This document shows positions 53,408-63,963 of a DNA stretch of 64,000 nucleotides, in pieces. Under the pieces are notes generated by a model that was not told where the DNA came from, did no database searches, and was given only the letters and a program-made list of their open reading frames with translations. A program made the translations under genes and the position numbers. Where the stretch lies: assembly GCF_900111615.1 (NCBI RefSeq), contig NZ_FOHU01000002.1, positions 213,785 to 277,784 on the forward strand, read 5' to 3'. The stretch's first letter is position 1; every line of letters starts with the position of its first letter. This DNA is from Natronincola peptidivorans (lineage in GTDB: Bacteria; Bacillota; Clostridia; Peptostreptococcales; Natronincolaceae).

Positions 53408-54805
53408 CTAATCATTCATAACATCGCCAAACAACTCTTCATCTGTTGGGACAACTGGGTCAAAAGGTTTAGAAACCCATGTGGTATTGATTAAATGCTT
53501 CCATGTGATGTTTTCTGATACAATATTTCCTCCCCATGAGCCGCATCCGAGGCTAGTGGTAAAAGGCATGGCATTGAACCAGTTGCCTGTATTGGCTAAG
53601 GCTTGACCCTGACGCACGTTCATTCTACTTACCTTTGTATTTAAAGCTAAATCCATGATGTGATCTTCATTGAAGGAATGGATACCGCAGGAGTGACCCA
53701 TACCTTGATATCGGGTGATTTCATTTACTTTGGCAACTGCATCTGAAAAGTTATCGTATTTGTATAGAGACACCACAACGGATAGTTTTTCACCAGAAAA
53801 CGGAAAATCCTCTCCTATGCCACTTTCTTCAACCATAATGAACTTTGTATTTTCTGGAATTTCGAAGCCTGCTATGCCTGCAATAGTTTGAGCTGATTGA
53901 GCAATGATTTGTGGATTTAAATGTCCATCAACCCACACTGCATGCTGCAGTTTTTTCTTTTCTTGTGGACTAACCAGGTAGCCACCCTCAGTTCTAAGTG
54001 CTTCAATTAGTCCTTCATATACACCTTCTTGAATAATTAAAGAATTTTCAGCTGAACAACTGGTAGCAAAATCAAAAGTTTTGCTCATTCTTATCTTGGT
54101 GGCGGCATCTTTCAAATCAGCTGTTTCATCAACTACAACAACTGCGTTGCCCGCTCCAACGCCATAGGCTGGTGTCCCTGATGAGTTAGCAGCTTTTACT
54201 AATCCTGCTCCTCCGGTAGCTAGCACCAAATCACATTGCTTCATTAGCTCATTGCTGATTTCCATTGTTGGCTCATCGATAGCAATTACTAAATCCTCGG
54301 GAGCACCATATTTTTTTAAGGTCTCCCTCATGATACCAGCGATAAAGCTATTGGTTTTTTTAGTTCTTGGATGAGGAGACATGATGATGGCGTTTCTTCC
54401 CTTCAAAGCATGTGATACCTTAACGGTGGGGGTTGCTTCTGGATTAGTACAAGGAATAAGGGCACCGATGACGCCTACAGGCTTTGCAATTTTCATAATT
54501 TGTTTTTCTTCATCAATTTCAATAACTCCCACAGATTTTTTGCCTTGCATATCACGGATTGCGCCTTTAGCTTTAGCCATAAGCTTATTGTATTTTCCTT
54601 CGAAGTTACCCATTCCTGATTCTTCTACTGCTAGTTTAGAAATTTCTTGGGCGGGACCATCCTTTACAATGTTCCATACAACAGCAGCTACCAGCTTGTC
54701 GGTGTCCTCCTGCGAATAGTTTTCGATTACTTCCTGGGCCTTTCTTGCTCTTTCGATAAGCTCTGCTACATATTCTGTAGCACTTAAGGTTGAAACTGTA
54801 CTCAT
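53408..54805 (-). CDS. CoA-acylating-type aldehyde dehydrogenase
   Basis: A 465-residue ALDH-superfamily protein with IGALIPCTNPEATPTVKVSHALKGRNAII (~residues 113-140), GGAGLVKAANSSGTPAYGVGAGN (~198-220) and catalytic Cys in FDFATSCSAEN (C250). These match the acylating acetaldehyde / sulfoacetaldehyde / succinate-semialdehyde branch, which forms acyl-CoA rather than a free acid. Paired with the Tpa-like aminotransferase it could turn malonate semialdehyde into malonyl-CoA or acetyl-CoA, or sulfoacetaldehyde into sulfoacetyl-CoA. AAGGAGGCATACATT precedes the ATG, with a sigma-54 promoter about 80 bases upstream. Confidence 0.9.
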   Translation of the reverse strand: MSTVSTLSATEYVAELIERARKAQEVIENYSQEDTDKLVAAVVWNIVKDGPAQEISKLAVEESGMGNFEGKYNKLMAKAKGAIRDMQGKKSVGVIEIDEEKQIMKIAKPVGVIGALIPCTNPEATPTVKVSHALKGRNAIIMSPHPRTKKTNSFIAGIMRETLKKYGAPEDLVIAIDEPTMEISNELMKQCDLVLATGGAGLVKAANSSGTPAYGVGAGNAVVVVDETADLKDAATKIRMSKTFDFATSCSAENSLIIQEGVYEGLIEALRTEGGYLVSPQEKKKLQHAVWVDGHLNPQIIAQSAQTIAGIAGFEIPENTKFIMVEESGIGEDFPFSGEKLSVVVSLYKYDNFSDAVAKVNEITRYQGMGHSCGIHSFNEDHIMDLALNTKVSRMNVRQGQALANTGNWFNAMPFTTSLGCGSWGGNIVSENITWKHLINTTWVSKPFDPVVPTDEELFGDVMND

Positions 54806-54880
54806 AATGTATGCCTCCTTTTTATAAAAATATGATCCTGCTTATGATGAACTAGGATTACAATAGCATACATGCTAGTG

Positions 54881-54898
54881 ATGCAATTTTCATGCCAA
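54881..54898 (-). promoter_or_regulatory. Sigma-54 promoter for the dehydrogenase-aminotransferase unit
   Basis: On the minus strand TTGGCATGAAAATTGCAT, one base from the perfect promoter at 51646, with GG and GC at the right separation. It lies about 76 bases upstream of the ALDH start. Confidence 0.9.
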
Positions 54899-55065
54899 AG
54901 AGAAGAAAAAAACAAGGGCTGAATTTGCAATAAAGAAAACACAAAATTTTTAAAAAAGTTAGACGATTGATGCATAAGTGAATCTGTATGATAAGAGGCT
55001 GTTCAAAAAACGCGATTTAAAGTGGGCCAAGATGGAATTACTACAAAACTAATATTGATACAAAA

Positions 55066-55084
55066 ATGAATCTAAACGATTCAT
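55066..55084. promoter_or_regulatory. Inverted repeat ATGAATC-N5-GATTCAT, candidate enhancer site
   Basis: ATGAATC (55066-55072) and GATTCAT (55078-55084) are perfect arms about 170 bases upstream of the sigma-54 promoter at 54881; another TGAATC half lies at 54979. The core matches repeats near the other sigma-54 promoters. Confidence 0.5.
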
Positions 55085-55194
55085 AAATGAGTTTAAAGGA
55101 GGGAAGTAGAAAGAAACATAAAAAATCGGGTGCTACTTATTTGGAGAAGAAATACAATCTACTTTAATTGCTCGCTGCTAAGGAGAATTAAACT

Positions 55195-55555
55195 ATGGAG
55201 CAAGTTTTAGAAAACATCATTACTAGATATGTAATAAGTTTGAAATTTCAAAGTCTGTAGGAAATCGTCATGCATCTATAGTGCCCTTCAAAGTATTTGA
55301 AACTTTAAATAGTGAGCTGGTGTTAGCTGTTGGAAACGACATTTTATGGCATGATTTTTGCAAGATAATAAATATGTAGAATTTAGTAAAAGGTGATAGA
55401 TTTAAACAAACTCTTTGGGATGTAAAAATTATGAAGAACTGAGATCTATTGTGAGAGAAATTATGAAAAAGCATACCACAGAAGAGATATTGAAGGCGCT
55501 ATTAGAATTGACTGCAGAGGAAGAAAAGGCTTTAAGAAGGGAGGGAGTATTTTAA
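55195..55555 (+). pseudogene. Decayed CaiB/BaiF (family III) CoA-transferase
   Basis: Fragments in shifting frames line up in the order of a class III CoA-transferase: MEQVLENIITRYVIS (from 55195), then GNRHASIVPFKVFETLNSELVLAVGND and LWHDFCKII (about 55260-55375), DRFK (about 55396) and KNYEELRSIV..IMKKHTTEEILKALLE (to about 55510). A C-terminal LTAEEEKALRREGVF ends at a stop near 55555. Functional members have GNRHPN-APYEVF, VAVGND and end EEIEALRAEGVI-like. At least two frame changes, plus loss of the N-terminal half and of the segment before the C-terminus, make this a remnant. It lies just upstream of the sigma-54-controlled dehydrogenase unit, on the opposite strand. Confidence 0.7.
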
Positions 55556-55599
55556 AAAAAAGAAAAGTATAACCAATAAATGCGAAGGGGATGATGAAA

Positions 55600-57126
55600 A
55601 TGAATGATTTCATGAGCATAGTGTTAAACAGTATATTCTTTGCAGGGGGATTTATTGCCTGTTACATAATTATTGCACTGAGAGGAAAAAGGACCTTAGA
55701 AAAAGCTAACAGGGCACTAGAAGAGTATAGTAAAGGAAATTTTTTGTTTGAAGGGGAGGCTGATAATAATAGAATAACAAAATCCCTTTCCAATCTAAAT
55801 AAAATGCTAAAGGAATGGATGTATGAGCTGCTAAAATCCTCCACATCTATTGCCACTCTAACAACAGAGGTTAACAAAGATGCAAACTCCTCTATGACAA
55901 AAATAAATGTTTTAGCTGATAAAATAGAAAGGTTTACCCAGGACAACCATCGTGTCAATAATGAGATATTAGAAGCAGCATCCATATCTCAGGAGCTGAC
56001 CAGCAGCATTGCAGAAGTAGCCAGCACAGGAAAAATGGCGGATGAGAATACGGCTTTAGCCAAGGAAACAGTTCTAAGCAGCGCCTCTTCTATAGAAGAA
56101 GCCATTGGTGTGATAGAAAAAATAAGCTATAAGCTAGAAGGATCTGCAGAAGAGCTTAAAAAGCTGGATGAGATGATGATGCGAATCGGAGAAATGACGG
56201 GTAAGATTAGTAATATTGCAGAGCAAATTAATTTATTGGCTTTAAATGCTGCCATAGAAGCTGCCAGAGCAGGTGAATCTGGAAGAGGCTTTACTGTAGT
56301 AGCAGAAGAGGTCAGAAAGCTTGCAGATGAAAGTGCCAGAGCGTCAGGAGATATTACTGAAGTTATTCAGGGAATTACAGGGCAAATGAAAAGCACCTTT
56401 GGTATTATTCAATCTAGCATGGAGGAAGGAAAGAGAGGACAAAAAATTGCAATTGAAGCAAAGGAAGGCTTAAATAATATCACGGATTCTATGAATGGGG
56501 TGCTGGGTGCAATTGAAAACATAAGTCACAACATAAGCCAAGGAGCGGACGCTACAGAACAAATGGCAAAAAACATTGAAGAGGTTGCTGCTTTTTCTCA
56601 AGATACAATGGCTACTGTTGACGAAATCAACGAAATGATACAACATCAAAAAGAATACTTAACAAAAAATACAAACTCCACTGAAGATCTAGTGAAAATT
56701 AGCGGGAATATGGAAAAATTTGCAGATACCTTTGACGAAATATTAGGACAATGTTTATTGAAGGTTAGTGAAGAGTTGGCGAAAGAGATTAATATAAACG
56801 GAACAACTAACCAAAAGTTAAAAGAATATGCTGCCGGTGTGGGGATTAGTGATATATATATTACTGATGATGACGGCGTTATTGTATACACCACTGATGA
56901 TGAAACTGTGGGCTTTAGATTCCCAGAAGATAAAGATAACCAAGCTTATGAGTTTAGAAAAATATTAGAAAATCCATCATTGAAAGTCATACAAAAGATG
57001 CAAAAACGTTCTATTGACGACAAATATTACAAATTTGCAGGTGTAGGCAGAAAAGACAAAAAAGGAATAATTCAAGCATCTCTAGCTTTAGAAGATATAC
57101 CAAAATTTAGTATAAAAATGCAATAA
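55600..57126 (+). CDS. Methyl-accepting chemotaxis protein with C-terminal sensor-like extension
   Basis: A 508-residue chemoreceptor. One N-terminal membrane helix (~residues 4-25) is followed by a short cytoplasmic linker without a clear periplasmic domain, the signalling domain (~110-380) with hairpin tip [44 protein letters not shown], then an unusual C-terminal region (~405-508). That region reads [41 protein letters not shown], which looks like a PAS/Cache-type sensor fold. ATG 55600 is preferred since GAAGGGG lies 9 bases upstream; ATG 55591 is too close to it. Confidence 0.88.
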   Translation: MNDFMSIVLNSIFFAGGFIACYIIIALRGKRTLEKANRALEEYSKGNFLFEGEADNNRITKSLSNLNKMLKEWMYELLKSSTSIATLTTEVNKDANSSMTKINVLADKIERFTQDNHRVNNEILEAASISQELTSSIAEVASTGKMADENTALAKETVLSSASSIEEAIGVIEKISYKLEGSAEELKKLDEMMMRIGEMTGKISNIAEQINLLALNAAIEAARAGESGRGFTVVAEEVRKLADESARASGDITEVIQGITGQMKSTFGIIQSSMEEGKRGQKIAIEAKEGLNNITDSMNGVLGAIENISHNISQGADATEQMAKNIEEVAAFSQDTMATVDEINEMIQHQKEYLTKNTNSTEDLVKISGNMEKFADTFDEILGQCLLKVSEELAKEININGTTNQKLKEYAAGVGISDIYITDDDGVIVYTTDDETVGFRFPEDKDNQAYEFRKILENPSLKVIQKMQKRSIDDKYYKFAGVGRKDKKGIIQASLALEDIPKFSIKMQ

Positions 57127-57167
57127 GCTACCCATAAAAAATATGTAACAAATATCGTTGATTTATG

Positions 57168-57208
57168 ACAAGTCTTTTTTACAAAAAAAGGCTTGTTGCT
57201 TTTTTATA
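57168..57208 (+). terminator. Terminator after the chemoreceptor
   Basis: ACAAGTCTTTTTT pairs with AAAAAAAGGCTTGT (57183-57196) with a mismatch and is followed by TGCTTTTTT. Confidence 0.7.
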
Positions 57209-57306
57209 AACAATAACAGCAGGTATTTTAAATTTTCTATTATTCAATTCTCCTACTTTATGGTATGATATATGAAGAGAATACAAGCTAGGGGGTAGTT
57301 AGTATC

Positions 57307-58596
57307 ATGAAAAAATATTCAAAATCCATTCTAGTTGGACTGCTGATAATTAGTGTAGGAGCTAATGTGTTTTATTATAGAAGCTTAGCAAATATAAATG
57401 AAAAGATAATTAGAGTAAATACTATAGTGGCATCTAATGTTGAAAGAAATATACGACAAAGTATTATGTATACTCAAGATTTGATAGAAACAGGAGATTC
57501 AGCTTCTTTTCAAAATCTCGAGCGGGCTATTGGTAATTTGACTTTATCCTTCAACCATTGGGTAGATTTAAATCAATCGGAAAAGACGCCAAATGAACGA
57601 ATGCAAAGGGGACTAGCTAGTGTAGAAACCCTAAGAAATCTGATAACCCATCACTTAGCAAATCAGTACAAAATGAATGATAAGCAGCTTACAGAATATG
57701 ACATCGATATGCTGGAAAAAGTTAATGATCAAATGAAAAGGCTGTTATTGGTGTACCATAATATAGAAAATAGATTGCTGGAATTAAAGGATCCAATTGT
57801 TAGTGATGGCGGATTGGTTCAAATAGCAAATAATTTTGAAGAGATAAATAGATTGTATAGGCACAGCAAGCTGCCTAATAGACATCCTGAGTATATCGAC
57901 TATACAGAAGCTGTGGCCCATGCTGAGAGAAAAATCCCATATGTACAGGATTATATATTAAAAGAAGAAAAAGACCAGGTGATTATTCGGGAAGGTGTGC
58001 ATTATTACGAATTAAATTACTATGACGAAGATGAAGAAATCTATACTGTTTGGATAGATGCTATGGATGGTTTGATTAGAAATTATGAATTAAAGAGAAT
58101 GAGTAATAATGGAAATAGTACATCTCAAAATCAGGCTATCACAATTGCAAGAGATTTTGTCGGAAGATTTTATCAGGGCCAGTTAAAGGAAGAAATGTTT
58201 TACATGGAAAATAGAGACAACGGTGAGCCGGTTTACTCTTTTAGATTTACTCCTATAAAGGAAGAACTGTTGATGGTTAGTGATGCTTATATAGTCAATG
58301 TGAATTCTGCCACAGGAAATGTTATAAAATACACCAATGACTTTACTGATACTATGGGGGTAAACCAGAGGATAGGATATACAGAAGAAGATATAATGGC
58401 CGAATACAAAGAAGAATTTGGTGAGATGGATTATAATGGACTAGCTATAACAAGATCCTTTTATACGCATTATCAGCCAAGGCTAACCTACAGCTTTCGT
58501 ATCAATCAGGACCAGCAAGAAACTATGGTGTTTGTTGATGTGACTACTGGAATGCTGGTCTATCAGCTGTATTATGTATATCACCCTATTCTTTAA
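57307..58596 (+). CDS. YpeB-like germination protein (PepSY repeats)
   Basis: A 429-residue protein with an N-terminal membrane anchor (SILVGLLIISVGANVFYYRSL), a helical region (~25-190) and a C-terminal half with PepSY-like strands (SQNQAITIARDFVGRFYQGQL, VSDAYIVNVNSATGNVIKY, MVFVDVTTGMLVYQLYY). The size and order fit YpeB, the partner that stabilises the spore cortex hydrolase SleB and sits in the spore integument. No sleB gene is beside it here. AGGGGGTAG precedes the ATG. The identification is by architecture and is moderate. Confidence 0.65.
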   Translation: MKKYSKSILVGLLIISVGANVFYYRSLANINEKIIRVNTIVASNVERNIRQSIMYTQDLIETGDSASFQNLERAIGNLTLSFNHWVDLNQSEKTPNERMQRGLASVETLRNLITHHLANQYKMNDKQLTEYDIDMLEKVNDQMKRLLLVYHNIENRLLELKDPIVSDGGLVQIANNFEEINRLYRHSKLPNRHPEYIDYTEAVAHAERKIPYVQDYILKEEKDQVIIREGVHYYELNYYDEDEEIYTVWIDAMDGLIRNYELKRMSNNGNSTSQNQAITIARDFVGRFYQGQLKEEMFYMENRDNGEPVYSFRFTPIKEELLMVSDAYIVNVNSATGNVIKYTNDFTDTMGVNQRIGYTEEDIMAEYKEEFGEMDYNGLAITRSFYTHYQPRLTYSFRINQDQQETMVFVDVTTGMLVYQLYYVYHPIL

Positions 58597-58676
58597 GTAA
58601 AGATTTCTTTGACAATAACTGACGTGTAAATATAGACATTTATAGATAGAGAGGCTTCATGATAAAGGAGAAAAAT

Positions 58677-59561
58677 ATGCAGCTAGACATCCAGTATAAA
58701 GACAATGAGGTTATTATAATGAAGGGGAAAGATTTTGAGCCGGCTCATATCTTTCAATGTGGACAGTGCTTTCGATGGTATAAAGAAAGTGATGATAGTT
58801 ATACTGGCATAGTTCAGAATAAAGCATTAAATGTCGGGAAAATAGATGGCAATATTATTTTTAAAAATACCAATAAAGAAGATTTTCTTGATATTTGGAT
58901 GGATTACTTTGATTTAAAGACGGATTATGATGAGATAAAGAAAAAAATAAGCAGAAAAGATCCAATTATGCAAAACGCTGTTAGCTTTGGAGAAGGTATT
59001 CGAATATTAAAGCAGGAACCATGGGAAACCCTTATATCTTTTATTATTTCTTCTAATAATAATATACCTAGGATCAAAGCTTCCATTGAGAAACTATCTG
59101 AAGAATATGGAGAATACCTGGGTGTGTATTGTGGTAAAAAAAGGTTTGGATTTCCAAAGCCAGAGGTATTAGCAGCATTATCTGTTGAAAAGATAGCAGC
59201 ATGTGGCACGGGATATAGAGCCTCCTATATAAAGAGTACTGCTGCTGCCATTGCTAAAGCACCAACTGCATTGGAGACTATAAAAAGTCTGGATATAGAA
59301 AACTGCCAAAGGAGACTGATGGAGTATCAAGGGGTAGGGCCTAAGGTAGCTCAATGTATCTTGTTTTTTTCTATGGGGAAAATGGAGGCATTTCCTGTAG
59401 ATGTATGGGTAAAAAGGGTGATGGAGCATTTCTATTTTCATAAGGAAACACCAGCATCCGTCATTCAGCAATTTGCATGGGAGAAATATGGCGGGTTTGC
59501 GGGGTATGCACAGCAGTACTTATTTTATTATGCAAGGGAACAAGGGATAGGGAAAAAATAG
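58677..59561 (+). CDS. ogg: OGG1-type 8-oxoguanine DNA glycosylase
   Basis: A 294-residue bifunctional glycosylase of the HhH-GPD family. The N-terminal domain has FQCGQCFRWYKESDDSYTGIV (~residues 26-46). The core has the helix-hairpin-helix LMEYQGVGPKVAQCILFFSMGKMEAFPVDVWVKRVM (~216-251), with the lysine of GVGPKVA and the following Asp (FPVDVW) as catalytic residues. It removes oxidised guanine from DNA. ATG 58677 is chosen because AAAGGAG lies 7 bases upstream; ATG 58659 would place the ribosome site inside the gene. The next gene starts 24 bases after its stop. Confidence 0.93.
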   Translation: MQLDIQYKDNEVIIMKGKDFEPAHIFQCGQCFRWYKESDDSYTGIVQNKALNVGKIDGNIIFKNTNKEDFLDIWMDYFDLKTDYDEIKKKISRKDPIMQNAVSFGEGIRILKQEPWETLISFIISSNNNIPRIKASIEKLSEEYGEYLGVYCGKKRFGFPKPEVLAALSVEKIAACGTGYRASYIKSTAAAIAKAPTALETIKSLDIENCQRRLMEYQGVGPKVAQCILFFSMGKMEAFPVDVWVKRVMEHFYFHKETPASVIQQFAWEKYGGFAGYAQQYLFYYAREQGIGKK

Positions 59562-59585
59562 AAAAGATACGGGGGAATAAAGAAT

Positions 59586-60302
59586 ATGTTAGGGACCATT
59601 GTAAATGCACTAGCTATTATTATAGGGGGAATGCTAGGACTACTGCTAAGAAAGGGCATACCCGACAATTACAAATCAACCGTAATGCAAGGCTTAGGTC
59701 TTAGTGTCTTGGTTATAGGTTTAATGGGAGCTTTTAAAAGTGAAAACATATTACTGTTAATATTCAGTATTGTTTTGGGGGGAATTATTGGAGAAAAGAT
59801 TAGAATCTCAGATAGATTAGATAATCTTGGACTATGGATTGAAGGGAAAACCGGTAAAGGAGAGGGCTCTGTTGCCAAAGGCTTTGTAACTGCAAGTCTT
59901 ATCTACTGTATTGGTGCCATGGCCATTGTTGGAGCCTTGGAGAGTGGCTTGACGGGAAATCATCAAACCCTTTATGCTAAGTCTCTTTTGGATGGGATTT
60001 CTTCTATTATATTTGCCTCCACCTTAGGAATTGGTGTTGTTTTTTCGGCGGCAGCCGTCTTTATTTATCAGGGAATCATCACCATAACAGCAGGAGCTCT
60101 TCGTTATCTTCTAGTGGAGGATGTAATAAGGGAAATGTCAGCCATCGGTGGATTGTTAATCGTAGGAATATCCTTTAATATACTGGAAATAAAACGAATT
60201 CCGGTAGCTAATATGCTGCCAGCAGTATTTTTGCCTATTTTATATCAACTACTTCAGCCAGTGTTTATAAGCATTACTGCAATCATACATAATATTTTTT
60301 AA
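59586..60302 (+). CDS. DUF554 membrane protein (YqgA/YdfK-like)
   Basis: A 238-residue protein with about six or seven hydrophobic segments. The Gly-rich start MLGTIVNALAIIIGGMLGLLLRKGIPDNYK, GLSVLVIGLMGAF, VLGGIIGEKIRISDRLDNLG (~residues 59-78) and GFVTASLIYCIGAMAIVGALESGLTG (~97-122) match the DUF554 family of putative transporters. The function is not known. It begins 24 bases after ogg and has its own terminator, so they are probably co-transcribed. Confidence 0.9.
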   Translation: MLGTIVNALAIIIGGMLGLLLRKGIPDNYKSTVMQGLGLSVLVIGLMGAFKSENILLLIFSIVLGGIIGEKIRISDRLDNLGLWIEGKTGKGEGSVAKGFVTASLIYCIGAMAIVGALESGLTGNHQTLYAKSLLDGISSIIFASTLGIGVVFSAAAVFIYQGIITITAGALRYLLVEDVIREMSAIGGLLIVGISFNILEIKRIPVANMLPAVFLPILYQLLQPVFISITAIIHNIF

Positions 60303-60307
60303 TTTTC

Positions 60308-60360
60308 AATCCAGCATATTTCTCTAGCTTTTGTCTAGGTTATAGGTGCTGGATTTTTTC
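60308..60360 (+). terminator. Terminator after the DUF554 gene
   Basis: AATCCAGCA (60308-60316) pairs with TGCTGGATT (60347-60355), then a run of T to 60359. Confidence 0.85.
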
Positions 60361-60487
60361 TGTCTTAAATATAATAGATTGCCAACCATCATATTATAAA
60401 ATAATAAGAAAAAGGATGAAAAAGCTTAAAATGATTAGATATTCTGTAATAATAAGCAATAATTGGTTATAATAGTAAATATTCAGG

Positions 60488-60515
60488 TTTGCCTGGCAAA
60501 AATCTTTTATATAAT
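60488..60515 (+). promoter_or_regulatory. Promoter of groES-groEL
   Basis: TTTGCC (60488-60493), 16 bases, TATAAT (60510-60515). The CIRCE operator begins 14 bases after the -10, so a bound repressor would block initiation. Confidence 0.7.
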
Positions 60516-60528
60516 ATTATAAATGTAG

Positions 60529-60555
60529 TTAGCACTCTCTTATAGTGAGTGCTAA
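60529..60555. promoter_or_regulatory. CIRCE operator (HrcA site)
   Basis: TTAGCACTC-N9-GAGTGCTAA is a perfect match to CIRCE, the operator of the heat-shock repressor HrcA. It is directly before groES. Confidence 0.99.
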
Positions 60556-60610
60556 CAAAAAGTTAGGCAATTAATTTTTAAAAATAAAATAGTTTTATTA
60601 AGGAGGTTAA

Positions 60611-60898
<288 letters not shown>

Positions 60899-60947
60899 AG
60901 AAATAAACAAAAGAAAATACATAAGAAACCGAGAAAATGAAATATAG

Positions 60948-62609
<1,662 letters not shown>

Positions 62610-62626
62610 TTTAAATAGTAATTACT

Positions 62627-62660
62627 AAAAGGAGCGAAAACTTTTTCGCTCCTTTTTTGT
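62627..62660 (+). terminator. Terminator after groEL
   Basis: AAAAGGAGCGAAAA (62627-62640) pairs with TTTTCGCTCCTTTT (62643-62656), a 14-bp stem with a T-tract. Confidence 0.92.
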
Positions 62661-62770
62661 TTTCTGTGGAATTTTAATAAAGGGATGGATACACTGAATT
62701 CAGTAAAAAAAGCAAAGGTAGTTTATAGGTGCAAAGAAAAAGTATATCTAGGATTAACTCAAATATGCTT

Positions 62771-63646
62771 TTAATAATCATGCTCTTGTATAAAATATTC
62801 TTCTAAGGTTAAATGATTTTCATATAGATATGTGGCCAGCTTCTCTCCTACATATCGTAAGTGCCAAGGCTCATAGCTGTAGCCTGTAATCTGTTCCTTA
62901 CCTTTAGGATATCGAATGATAAAGCCATATCTATGGGCGGATTCCGCCAACCATATACCTTCTTTAGTTTCACCAAATTTGGCAGTCAAACGATAATTAA
63001 CTTGATAAGTGGTCACATCCATAGCTAAGCCTGTTTGGTGTTCACTTTGGCCAGGTCGAGCACTTGTTCTATTAGCTACGTCCTCTCCTTGTGCTGCAGC
63101 TCTTTGTTGAAAAATAGACTTTTGCCTTTCGTAGGAACGGTAGCCTGAAGTAGCAAACAAAGTATAATTATCTTCAGTAGCTGCTTCAAACAATGACTCT
63201 AATGCTTTAGCTGCTTCTTTTCTCATATATTTTCTTGGGAGATCTTCCTCAAAAGGAAAAGGAACGCTGGGGATGATTAGATCATTTGGTTGGTAATATG
63301 ATGGTAACATACGTTTTTTATTAACAAGGACATAAATACTGTCATAGTTGGTTATCATTTGATTTCCTTCCGTATCTATAGTTGTAGTATTTTGGAAAAC
63401 TAGTTTCTCCTGGAGTTTTATTTTCCATCCTTCTTTTTCTGTCTCTTCTGTATTATCCGGTGTTTGCACAACTTTTTCATCTTCAAGCTCTAGGGCTGTC
63501 TCCACTGGTTGGTTATTCTCCTGGTTGAAAAATATCTCTAATGGTGAAGCTAGTAATTCTGCAGCAAAACCTATATTAAGAGTAAGATAATATAGTATTG
63601 CTATAATACTTAAGCAAATAGTAAAAATTAGTTTTTTATTCTTCAT
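62771..63646 (-). CDS. VanY-type D-alanyl-D-alanine carboxypeptidase
   Basis: A 291-residue exported peptidase. One N-terminal membrane anchor (LIFTICLSIIAILYYLTLNIGFA) is followed by a linker rich in Glu/Thr (~35-75) and the VanY domain. Zinc-site motifs are SARPGQSEHQTGLAMDVT (~residues 200-217; His and Asp) and EPWHLRYVGEKLA (~262-274; His), with YRSYERQKSIF (~173-183) before. It trims the terminal D-Ala of peptidoglycan stem peptides outside the membrane. AAAGGTGGTTAC precedes the ATG on the minus strand. It is monocistronic and convergent with groEL. Confidence 0.92.
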   Translation of the reverse strand: MKNKKLIFTICLSIIAILYYLTLNIGFAAELLASPLEIFFNQENNQPVETALELEDEKVVQTPDNTEETEKEGWKIKLQEKLVFQNTTTIDTEGNQMITNYDSIYVLVNKKRMLPSYYQPNDLIIPSVPFPFEEDLPRKYMRKEAAKALESLFEAATEDNYTLFATSGYRSYERQKSIFQQRAAAQGEDVANRTSARPGQSEHQTGLAMDVTTYQVNYRLTAKFGETKEGIWLAESAHRYGFIIRYPKGKEQITGYSYEPWHLRYVGEKLATYLYENHLTLEEYFIQEHDY

Positions 63647-63874
63647 GTAACCACCTTTCTATATTGGAATAGACGATGGTCATTATAATAACACACTTGT
63701 CGAAGAATGTCGAATTCCAACTTCCTGTTTAATGTCTTTTAAAATTATTTAGTATATAATAAAACATAAACGTGGAAGCTAAAGTATTTATAATAGATGA
63801 GAAATCAAATATAGAATGTGGGATTGTACACATTTACTGGAATTAATTAGAAAATTTAAAATATTAAAAATTTA

Positions 63875-63903
63875 TTGTTAAAATAGCAAAAAGATGGTAT
63901 ACT
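63875..63903 (+). promoter_or_regulatory. Sigma-A promoter pointing out of the window
   Basis: TTGTTA (63875-63880), a 17-base spacer and TATACT (63898-63903). The gene it serves is beyond base 64000. The region 63647-63874 holds nothing else I can identify. Confidence 0.7.
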
Positions 63904-63963
63904 ATAGATAGAAGAAAAGAAGTTTTCTTCTAAGAATCTCTCTTTCAGCGGACCTTTTTAAAA

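Noticed and set aside
55268..55474. Minus-strand open frame of 68 codons upstream of the chemoreceptor
   Set aside because: It overlaps the CoA-transferase remnant, whose plus-strand pieces match a known family; the minus-strand translation does not.
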